A stretch of 54,408 nucleotides of DNA from Gracilibacillus oryzae (GTDB lineage: Bacteria; Bacillota; Bacilli; Bacillales; Amphibacillaceae). The stretch spans positions 253,810-308,217 of the forward strand of contig NZ_ML762426.1 of the NCBI RefSeq assembly GCF_009498735.1. The letters run 5' to 3'. Positions within the stretch are counted from its first letter, which is position 1; every line of letters begins with the position of its first letter. Both the position numbers and the translations under genes were made by a program. Below the pieces are notes generated by a model, which did no database searches, had not been told where the DNA came from, and saw nothing but the letters and a program-made list of their open reading frames with translations. Of the stretch, positions 32,758 to 41,000 are shown piece after piece.

Positions 32758-33738
32758 CTATGTAGTCACATAGTCAATTTCAAAACCTAGATCTTTAATC
32801 ATTTGATGATCCCTAGATCCTTCCTGACCAGCTGTAGTCAAGTAATCTCCTACAAAGATTGAGTTTGCTGGGTACAGACCGAGTGGTTGAAGGCTTCTTA
32901 AGTTAACCTCTCTTCCACCAGATATCCGGATTTCTTTTGTTGGATTAATAAAACGAAACAGACATAGCACCTTTAGACAATACATAGGATTTAATTCATC
33001 CGTTCCTTCGAGTAGTGTACCATCAATAGCATGCAGAAAGTTAACAGGTATTGAGTCTGCATCAAGCATTTTTAGTGCACGTGCCATTTGAATAACATCT
33101 TCTTCTTTTTCCTTCATTCCCACAATAACCCCTGAACAAGGAGATATTCCAGCATGTTTCGCGTGGTTAACAGTTTCCACTCGATCATGATACGTATGAC
33201 TCGTTGTAATGTTATGATGATGCTGTTCGGATGTGTTGATATTATGGTTATAGCGATCTACCCCAGCTTCTTTTAATTGTCGTGCTTGCTCAGGTTTCAA
33301 TAAGCCCAAACATGCACAAATTTTCATATCGTAATTTTTTTTAATTTCTTTAACGGCTGAGGTAACAATATTGAGTTCTCGATTTGTTGGTCCACGGCCG
33401 CTTGCCACGATACAATAGGTACCGGACTGAAGCTGGTCAGCTTGTCTGGCTCCTTCGATAATGGTGTCTTTGTCCATCATCCGGTATTTTTGAATCGGTG
33501 CGGAAGAATCTCTTGATTGGGCACAATAACCACAGTTTTCGGGGCAAAATCCTGACTTTGTGTTAATGATCATATTTAACTTTACCCGATTTCCATAATA
33601 ATGCTTGCGTACTTGATAAGCGCTGTGTAATAGTTCTAATATCTCTTCATCAGGACATCTTAAGACAGTGTGTGCTTCCTGGTCTGTTAGTTCTTCACCT
33701 AGCAGCACTTTTTCAGCTAAAAAATTCCAATTATTCAT
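32758..33738 (-). CDS. bioB: Biotin synthase
   Basis: BioB converts dethiobiotin to biotin by radical S-adenosylmethionine chemistry. The CxxxCxxC motif that binds the 4Fe-4S cluster reads CPENCGYC (Cys65, Cys69, Cys72). At 326 residues the length is normal, and the motifs YNHNINTSE (substrate-binding region) and ISGGREVNLRSLQPLGL are present. It lies 11 bases downstream of bioY, so the two are co-transcribed from the BirA-controlled promoter. No bioA, bioD or bioF gene is in the window, so the cell may rely on imported precursors or genes elsewhere. The start has GGGGGA upstream. Confidence 0.96.
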   Translation of the reverse strand: MNNWNFLAEKVLLGEELTDQEAHTVLRCPDEEILELLHSAYQVRKHYYGNRVKLNMIINTKSGFCPENCGYCAQSRDSSAPIQKYRMMDKDTIIEGARQADQLQSGTYCIVASGRGPTNRELNIVTSAVKEIKKNYDMKICACLGLLKPEQARQLKEAGVDRYNHNINTSEQHHHNITTSHTYHDRVETVNHAKHAGISPCSGVIVGMKEKEEDVIQMARALKMLDADSIPVNFLHAIDGTLLEGTDELNPMYCLKVLCLFRFINPTKEIRISGGREVNLRSLQPLGLYPANSIFVGDYLTTAGQEGSRDHQMIKDLGFEIDYVTT

Positions 33739-33749
33739 ATTATCCCCCT

Positions 33750-34352
33750 TTAGGCAACTTTGTTTTGGTTTCGATAGGCACTTTTGGATAGAACACTTTT
33801 TTCAAGACGATGAGCCATAAAGCCTGCAAAGATAGTTAAAACAACATCTTTTGGTAAAGGGAACATCATCCAATACCAAACCATTTGATAGTTAAACCCA
33901 TCTGGTGCATCAAACCAAAGCATATAAGCAGCATACATCCAATTTGTACCAAAAATATAATTGATCGCCATTGCTAATAAAGCAGCCGCAATGTACATAG
34001 GAAAAGTCCGATTTTTTTCAACGAGCTTACCTGCTAAATACGCAATCAGTATAAACGATAAGATAAATCCGAAAGTGGGAGATAGCACCACTGCTGCCCC
34101 TCCTTTAAATTGAGCGAAAATGGGTGCCCCGGCTAATCCTAAAATTATGTATGAAAACATAGACAGAGCACCGACCCTGCTACCTAACATAAGTCCTGCT
34201 AAGATAGAAAAAAATGTTTGTAATGTGATTGGTACTCCGCCAACTACCATAAAAGGTGCAATAGCTGTGATATTTGCGCCGATAGCCATCAATGCGACAA
34301 ACATACTCCCCATAGTAAGGTCCAGTGGAGTCCAATGCTTTCCTTTTTGCAT
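33750..34352 (-). CDS. bioY: Biotin transporter substrate-binding subunit BioY
   Basis: The 200-residue membrane protein is the S component of an energy-coupling-factor (ECF) biotin transporter. It shows about six membrane segments, the VVGGVPITLQTFFSILAG motif near residue 35-52 and AGAPIFAQFKGGAAVVLSPTFGF near residue 75, both typical of BioY. No EcfA or EcfT gene is nearby, so it would use shared ECF modules. It leads a bioY-bioB operon under a BirA operator. The start is preceded by AGGAGG. Confidence 0.94.
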   Translation of the reverse strand: MQKGKHWTPLDLTMGSMFVALMAIGANITAIAPFMVVGGVPITLQTFFSILAGLMLGSRVGALSMFSYIILGLAGAPIFAQFKGGAAVVLSPTFGFILSFILIAYLAGKLVEKNRTFPMYIAAALLAMAINYIFGTNWMYAAYMLWFDAPDGFNYQMVWYWMMFPLPKDVVLTIFAGFMAHRLEKSVLSKSAYRNQNKVA

Positions 34353-34376
34353 AAATCTTCCTCCTTTTTATAGACT

Positions 34377-34429
34377 AGCTTAGTAGCTAACACAATAATT
34401 GTCAACCTTTAATTTATTTGAGTTAACAA
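34377..34429 (-). promoter_or_regulatory. BirA operator overlapping the bioY-bioB promoter
   Basis: On the minus strand, TTGTTAAC, a 15-base spacer and GTTGACAA (34429-34399) match the Firmicute BirA box. The promoter -35 TTGACA (34405-34400) lies within the second half-site, 17 bases before TAAGCT (34382-34377). Biotinyl-AMP-bound BirA should repress bioY-bioB. Confidence 0.85.
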
Positions 34430-34840
34430 TAGTTGTTTAGACGTGGTATAAACTTTTGTAGAAAAAATAAAAGAAGCTGCCAATACTCAGTGGACTAAAG
34501 AGTTAATAAATTTACCAGTAAGAGGGTGAGCATGACATTACAAAAAAGCTCGCTTTTAGCTTAAAAAGAAATAGCGAGTTGAGAGCAGCGTATTTTCTGG
34601 CTATTTTTTATTTGCCAAAAAGCGATGGAAAGCTGAATTAATCATTGTTGCAGGGATATGCCGATCTAAGGCCAGCTTAGTATCATAATTTAAAGAGCAA
34701 ATAATCTACAGCAAACAGGAGATAGTGGAGTTACTACTGTGACTGCATAGTAGACGGATACTGCGTAATATATTTTTTACATAATTATTGGAAAAAAGAA
34801 CAATAATTTCTTATATTTTGGTATGATTTAATTGTGAAGG
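34430..34840. other. Intergenic region between bioY and a DUF3139 gene
   Basis: About 410 bases with no convincing frame. Near its end, TTTTGGTATGATT (around 34816) is an extended -10 element (TGG-TATGAT). A closely similar TTCTGGTATGATT lies at about 35566, upstream of the next small membrane gene, so the two genes may have related promoters. Confidence 0.45.
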
Positions 34841-34884
34841 AGTCATCGATTTATAGTTTTGTCACACACGGAGGAGGAAAAGAT

Positions 34885-35301
34885 ATGAAGAAAAAAATTA
34901 TCTGGTTTGCCATGGGTTTAATTATATTCGTTACCGTGATGGTTCCTATTGGTTTCTTTTATGTGCTCTACAACGGAAACCCTTATACAAACTATATAGC
35001 GGATAAGAATGTTCCAGTATATTTAGAGGAAAAGGGATACACGGAAAACGATATAATAGAATCGCATTTTATAGCACCGAAACACATCATAAATAAGGAT
35101 TTTTATCAAGGTCATTATATGGTTATCTTTCAAGACGAACCAGATTTGACGTATTATTATGGCATAACCAAAAAGGGAAAACAGGTTATGCAATTCTGTG
35201 AAAAAGACAAATTATCATCTGATGGTGTTTCAGAAATAGTTGAAAGTAAAACAAAATACAGTGAGAAAAAATGTGTTAATTCTCTCGATAATCGAGATTA
35301 A
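34885..35301 (+). CDS. DUF3139-type small membrane-anchored protein
   Basis: The 138-residue protein has a single N-terminal membrane segment (about residues 4-28) and an outer domain that matches DUF3139-type proteins: NPYTNYIADKNVPVYLEEKG, YTENDIIESHFIAP, and a late YYYGITKKGKQVMQFC. The family has no known function. The start is the ATG at 34885 with GGAGGAGG 7 bases upstream; a TTG at 34834 would add a non-hydrophobic leader with no ribosome binding site. It is probably monocistronic, with an extended -10 promoter about 60 bases before the start. The two Cys residues near the end could form a disulfide. Confidence 0.7.
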   Translation: MKKKIIWFAMGLIIFVTVMVPIGFFYVLYNGNPYTNYIADKNVPVYLEEKGYTENDIIESHFIAPKHIINKDFYQGHYMVIFQDEPDLTYYYGITKKGKQVMQFCEKDKLSSDGVSEIVESKTKYSEKKCVNSLDNRD

Positions 35302-35767
35302 GGCATAAGGTGGATTCATTAGATGCTTCATGCATCCTTATCCTTATTAGGTCGTGATTGATTAATAAGCGTCTGTGTTGTTCCCAACTTCAAGGCGTTG
35401 GATAAACAAGCTCTCTCATTTTTAGTGATGCATAGTACAAATATACTGTTTAAGAATTTCTAGGACGATTACTTTTATTAAGTGATCGTCACTTCTACGT
35501 ATTTGACTGATACTACGCAGTAATGATTTCCAAAATGTTGTAAAAATTGACCAAACAATCACTATCTTCTGGTATGATTTTTGTATAGAGATTTATGATA
35601 TTATGAAGTGTTGATCTTTAACTAAAGAGAAGTTTAGTTGAAGAATCAAAATTAAACTCTGATCAACAAACGAGCCATTTTGTTGAACAGTGAAACGTAA
35701 ATATAGTTCAATCCGTATTAAAGAGGTGACAATGAAATGGGGTACCTCAATTCTTACGGGAGGGTGA
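35302..35767. other. Intergenic region with extended -10 promoter
   Basis: About 465 bases without a recognised gene. It holds an extended -10 promoter (TTCTGGTATGATT) at about 35566-35580, like that of the DUF3139 gene. Confidence 0.45.
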
Positions 35768-36178
35768 ATGGTAAAAATGAATAAAAAGGTATTTAACATA
35801 ATCGGATGGATTTTGCTTATAGGAATGGGGGCTTCTTGGATTGTAATTGACTATTCAAGCTGGTACGTATTGTTTCTTCCATTGGCTTATATCTGCTTTT
35901 CAATTAGTGACGGTAGTATTAAAAAAGCAAAAAAGATAAGAAAAATGTCGATATCGCAAGTAGTTTTAATCTTGCTCTCGTTTGTTGTATCGGTGGGTAT
36001 TGTATTTGGTCTTATTCAATTAGCTAATTATGTGATTAACGATAGTTTACACCTAACAGGATGGATGAAGACATTCAGCCAGATTATTGCTGTTATTCTT
36101 TCGTTATACCCTGTTAAGTTTACATTTGGTAGTGTTGTTTATAAAGTAACCAGTGATTTAAACGCTAAAAGATCGTAA
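35768..36178 (+). CDS. Small membrane protein of unknown function
   Basis: The 136-residue protein has four probable membrane segments (about residues 7-24, 26-44, 63-86 and 98-117), a basic loop after the second (KKAKKIRKM), and a polar tail. No family was recognised. GGGAGGG lies 4 bases before the ATG at 35768 and 13 before an ATG at 35777; the first was kept. It is the last gene before the duplicated flippase fragment and may mark the ancestral downstream neighbour of the flippase gene. Confidence 0.55.
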   Translation: MVKMNKKVFNIIGWILLIGMGASWIVIDYSSWYVLFLPLAYICFSISDGSIKKAKKIRKMSISQVVLILLSFVVSVGIVFGLIQLANYVINDSLHLTGWMKTFSQIIAVILSLYPVKFTFGSVVYKVTSDLNAKRS

Positions 36179-36416
36179 GTTCAGACTATGCTATCGCTGT
36201 TTTTGCTTTTCCGCATTACGTTCTTTCGCACCCGTACGTGCATTGTCTCTTGCTTCGCTATGCAATATGCATTTTATCGTGATGGCAAGAGTCTCAGTGA
36301 TATAGAAACTTATCGAAAAATAGCTATTGCAAATAATCTGGAGAAATAATATTCACATAGGAGACATAATAGATAAAGAGGAATAACACTTGGGAGTTTA
36401 GGTCAAATGATATGAG
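36179..36416. other. Short intergenic region, possible decayed frame
   Basis: No complete gene. On the minus strand a short frame (about 36190-36260) encodes ARTGAKERNAEKQKQR and a stop, which looks like a real charged tail, but no start with a ribosome binding site is visible. Confidence 0.3.
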
Positions 36417-36452
36417 AAAAAGCCTTGTACCATTCTTATTGATACAAGGCTT
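36417..36452 (-). terminator. Terminator after the duplicated flippase fragment
   Basis: AAGCCTTGTA pairs with TACAAGGCTT around a 13-base loop, with a T run on the minus strand. It is the terminator that a minus-strand flippase gene would have had here. Confidence 0.85.
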
Positions 36453-36456
36453 CTTT

Positions 36457-36588
36457 CTATTTCTTAAAAAACTTCCCTGCAACAGGAATCTCCTTAAGAT
36501 CGACAGCTTTCATCACAATCAGCAGCAACCCGTAAATCGCTGCCCCGACAGCAATCGCGACCATCACATAGCCCATCGCTATTAACCT
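36457..36588 (-). pseudogene. Duplicated 3' end of the flippase gene (43 codons plus stop)
   Basis: The minus-strand fragment encodes 43 residues ending IPVAGKFFKK, the same as the C-terminus of the flippase at 46232 except for three substitutions (Met to Ile, Val to Ala twice). Over 132 bases, 121 match (about 92%). Similarity begins at the stop and ends abruptly at 36588. It lies at the left boundary of the response regulator/adhesin/kinase module, while the intact gene lies at its right boundary. A recent tandem duplication would give higher identity; the divergence suggests that the two ends come from different lineages. Confidence 0.9.
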
Positions 36589-36624
36589 TTAGTAGAAAAA
36601 CGAAGGGGAATATACACTGTCCTA

Positions 36625-37749
36625 TTAAATACTCTTCCTCCAGCCTTCATACCATTTTTTTATAAAACTACTCATAGGAAGATTAAGATCTTGTAAATAT
36701 AATCTTAATTCATTGTATTGATGTTCCACCAATAAATGATAACCTAAACTAGCATATACCTGCATTAAGGAATAGTGGGCCTGTTCGTTGTCCGGGTTCA
36801 TTTTACAGATCTTCAAATACCATTCGGCAGCTTTGTCTAAAGATCCTCTATCCCGATAGTAATTAGCAATTTGACTTGCTGCTTGTAACCAGATCATATC
36901 TAAACGTTCTCTCTCTGCAACTGCCCATAAATAATCATAACTTTCCAAAAATGAACCTGTATATAGCTTCAATATTTCTTCCAATTCAGAAATAGTTTCA
37001 GTGGAGATGTTTTTGTGATCTGATAATTGTTTCTCGAATTCTGCTACATCGATTTTCACATTGTTTAGTAATAGAATATAGCCTTTTTGATGATTTGTTA
37101 TGGAGATATATCCCTCAAATTCTTTCACTGTTTTTCTCACATGGTGAATCGTTACATACAATTGGGAAATTGCTTTATCCACATCGATGTGTGGAAATAA
37201 TACTTCTATTAATTCAGAACTATGGACAGCTCTCCCATGTTGTTGTAACAGGTATAAGAATAATTCTTTCGCTTTAGATGTCCGCCAATATACTATTCTT
37301 TGATCTTGGTTTAATAATGCAAAAGTTAATTCTTTGAATAAATTAATATGTAAAAGTGGTTTGTCATTGCTGTGGGATGTAATATCAGATGCCAGGAAAG
37401 CCCTTGCCCTTTCAAATGTAACTTGTAATCGTTTAAGCTCAATAGGCTTTACTATATAATCAAGGGCATCTATCTCAAATGCTTCTGCAGCATATTCTTT
37501 AAAAGCTGTTACAAATACGATAGGCTTCTTAGGGTGTGATTGCAGAATTTGCTTTGCTAATTGAAGCCCGCTTACTTCTGGCATTTCAATATCTATAAAT
37601 ATAAGATCTGCGTCTCTGATCTGATCCATTTTATTTGTAATGTAAGGCTGTGTATACTGGCCGATAATCTTAACATCCTTTAAATTCTTGATTTGATGTT
37701 CAAAAAACTTTAATGCATGAAGTTCATCATCAAAAAGAATGACTTTCAC
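36625..37749 (-). CDS. Response regulator with SARP-like DNA-binding and BTAD domains
   Basis: The 374-residue protein starts with a receiver domain (1-120; Asp53 in FIDIEMPEVSG, VTAF and VKPI switch motifs), followed by a winged-helix domain (about 140-235, with RTSKAKELFLYLLQQHGRAV) and a bacterial transcriptional activation domain of helical repeats (BTAD, about 240-374). This architecture occurs in SARP-like activators. The partner kinase is most likely the hybrid kinase at 42911, on the far side of the adhesin gene. It is divergent from the adhesin, and three 11-bp direct repeats lie in the shared region. It is probably the activator of the adhesin. The start overlaps a GAGGGAT site. Confidence 0.9.
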   Translation of the reverse strand: MKVILFDDELHALKFFEHQIKNLKDVKIIGQYTQPYITNKMDQIRDADLIFIDIEMPEVSGLQLAKQILQSHPKKPIVFVTAFKEYAAEAFEIDALDYIVKPIELKRLQVTFERARAFLASDITSHSNDKPLLHINLFKELTFALLNQDQRIVYWRTSKAKELFLYLLQQHGRAVHSSELIEVLFPHIDVDKAISQLYVTIHHVRKTVKEFEGYISITNHQKGYILLLNNVKIDVAEFEKQLSDHKNISTETISELEEILKLYTGSFLESYDYLWAVAERERLDMIWLQAASQIANYYRDRGSLDKAAEWYLKICKMNPDNEQAHYSLMQVYASLGYHLLVEHQYNELRLYLQDLNLPMSSFIKKWYEGWRKSI

Positions 37750-37886
37750 CGCTATCCCTCCGTAAAAGTGATTAAATTTTCCATAACAGTTAGCTCTAAA
37801 ACCATAAATATGATATTACCAAAAAGTAGAATAATAGGGAAATAAATCGAAATAGTAATCTGATATATAGTATAATAGCAACTTTT

Positions 37887-37919
37887 GGTAAAAAGTGGGT
37901 AAATAGTGAGTAAATTTAC
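37887..37919 (+). promoter_or_regulatory. Three 11-bp direct repeats (candidate SARP-type operator)
   Basis: GGTAAAAAGTG (37887-37897), GGTAAATAGTG (37898-37908) and AGTAAATTTAC (37909-37919) are head-to-tail repeats of exactly 11 bp. SARP activators bind direct repeats spaced by 11 bp just upstream of a -10 box; TATGCT lies 5 bases after the third repeat. A TATAAT also lies upstream at 37871-37876. Confidence 0.65.
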
Positions 37920-38030
37920 ATATTTATGCTGTGTTATTGTGGCTAAGTTGTTTAGGATTTGTATAGGTAAGATGACTAAAATATATAGTGATGTTCTGTC
38001 ATAAAATTCTTAATAGGAAGGTGGAAGTAA

Positions 38031-41000
38031 ATGAAGAAAGTACTCAGTATGTTATTTATTATGTTACTAGTCTTTCAGCCAGCGCTTATTTTTGTGTTGC
38101 CTGCAAATTTATCAGCTGCGGAGAATGGAGAGTCTCGTGTGATTCAAGATGTCCGTTATGAAGATTCGACTGGTACTTTAGTGGATTTAGAAACAACCAG
38201 CTTATCTGCTATTATGGTTACAACGGTATGGTCGTTAGAGAATACAGCCATAACAGATGGATATCAGGAAACGTATCAATTGCCAGATAAAGTAACCAAT
38301 AATGAAGTGAAATCTGGTGTGCTAATGAATTCGGAGAACGATTTGGAGATAGGTACATACAAAGTAACGACAGATGGTCTGATAGCAGTTGTGTTTAACT
38401 CCAATGCAGTAGAACTGAATGCAAATGGCCAATTTTCATTTGAAGTCCAGGTTGACAATGGTAACCAAATGGAGGAAGTAAACAGTCCTGATGAACAACC
38501 TCATGAAGCTGATCAATTGGGTGACGAACAGACGGAAGAACCTGACTTACAAGGGGACGCTAGTGAGCAAGTGGGAGAAGAAATTGAAACAGATCCTGAT
38601 TTAAATGAGAGCACTAGTGATCAAACGATAGACGAGACGGAAACTGAATCTGATCAAGTAACGGAAAGTGATACAGAACATCAACTTAATGATATAGATC
38701 AGACCGAAACTAGCTTAGAAGACGAATCAAGTGAAGAAGGTACATTTGAAGCACTAGAAATATCAGAAAGCATCCTGACAAATGTTTCATTAAAACAACG
38801 ATTTGAAGATGGAAGTGAAAGTAAAGAATTAATACCTGGAAATGAAATTGTAGTTGATAACCCTTATAGTAATTTCAAAGTAGAGCTAAAATACGACTTT
38901 GCTCTTCCAAACGGACATAGCTATGGTGCAGGATCAACTTATACAATCACTATTCCAAACCAGTTTAGTATTCAACCAAATCCTGAACCAATATCGTTAA
39001 AGCGACCGGATGGATTAGAATTTGGCTCATTTACCGTAACGAGCAATAACCAAATAATTATTACATTCAATGAAAATATTGAAACTAATTCTAACATTAG
39101 TGGTTTTCTAACATTATCGTCAGAATTTGACCAGCATTATGCCGGATCAGCTGAAGGAGAAGCAATCACATTTCCACTTGAAGATGGTTCAACTATCTCC
39201 TTTCCAGTTAAATTCATTCCAAATGGTTCTTCGATTGACAAAAGAGGAGAAGCAGATAAATCGTATAATGCAAAGACGATTACATGGACAGTAGATTTTA
39301 ATAAAGACTTACAAACAATAGAAAATGCAACAATTACTGATGAATTAACTGGAGATGGAGCACAGCAATTTGTTGCCGGATCGTTAAAAGTTTACAAGAT
39401 CCATATGAATGCAGATGGTTCAATAGATGAAAGTAAAACAACCGAGTTAACGGGTCATAGTTTTGGTACATCTTTTCCACTAAATTTAGGTACCATTGAT
39501 TCTGCTTATCGATTAGTATACGAGACAGAAATTACCGATAATACTGGTACTAATTATTGGAACAATGCTACATTAAATGGTGATAATATTGAGAAAGCTA
39601 GTGCAAGTGCTTCTGTTGCTGTAAAAAGAGGCCAACCACTTGAAAAACGAGCAGTTGGCTATGATGCAGCAACTCAAACCATTAAATGGGAAATAAAGTA
39701 TAACTATGACGAAAAGGAAATTGAAGAATCAAAAGCGGTCTTACAAGATGTATTAGGAGAAAATCAACAACTTGTATCAGGCTCACTTGAAGTGGTAGAA
39801 GTCGAAATTGATCCTGAAACAGGTAATGAAACGGCAACCACTCCATTTACCGATTACAATGTTGATCCCGCAAGCACTGATTTCGAATTAAGTTTTCATC
39901 AAGCAATAGATAAAGCATACAAGATTACCTATGAAACAACAGCTGTGGATCGTGTAGAAGAAAATGCAACAATTACCAATAAAGTTAGTGATCAGTTTGG
40001 TAATGAAACAGAAGCTCAACAAGGAATTACCCAACAGATTTTTCACAAATGGAATAATGATAATGCGAATTACGATGCAAAGACAACCAGTTGGACAATG
40101 GCGATCAATCGTGACAAATACACGATGGAAAATGTTGTCCTAACGGATAAACTGCCTAAAGGTTTTACTCCTCGAGATGTAGTTGTGAAGCATGGCGAAG
40201 AGGGTTGGAATGAAACAGAAGATTATAGTTATACTTTTGATTCTTATTCACAAATGATAACCATTGAATTTGGGCAACCATTAACAGATCGAGTGGAAAT
40301 TACTTACACAACAGATATTGACTTTAATCAAGTAGATTCCGATCGATCCTCATTTACCAATACAGCTTTCATCACTTGGAATCCTGAAGGTGAATCGACC
40401 GGAAAGAGTAAAACAGACAGCGCTACATTTACTCCTGACAATTTCACCGTAAATAATGGGTTTAAAGGTGGAAGCTATAATCCTGTTACGAAAACCATTG
40501 ATTGGGAAATTGGTGTCAATTATAATTTAGTGACAATGGAAAATGCAGTTGTAGAGGATTATATAATTGGGGATCAGAACTTTGATATTAACACAGTTAA
40601 AGTGTATCACATGGATTTAACTGGCGGGAGCAATGGTATTGAGCAGGGTGAAGAGTTAGACTCGGCGGAATATGAAGTAGAATCTATTGCAGATGATGAT
40701 GGTAATCAAGGTTTTAAAGTAACACTTCACGATATTGATTCACCATATAAAATTGTTTATCAAACAGATTTGATCGATCAATTAGTTGCTGATAAATATG
40801 AAAACACAGCAACAGTAACAAGTGATAACCGTGATACGTATGAACTTCATGCTTCCGTATCACCAGATTACGGTGGTGAGTATACAAATAAAACAGCCGA
40901 ACAAAATAGTAGCAATCCGCGTGTAGTTAATTGGAGTGTTCGAATTAATTACGCACAATCTACTGTTTCGAATGTAAGTATCACTGATACGCCAAGTGTC

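Noticed and set aside
36190-36260. Small charged minus-strand gene (ARTGAKERNAEKQKQR)
   Set aside because: The tail looks protein-like, but no start codon with a ribosome binding site could be found.
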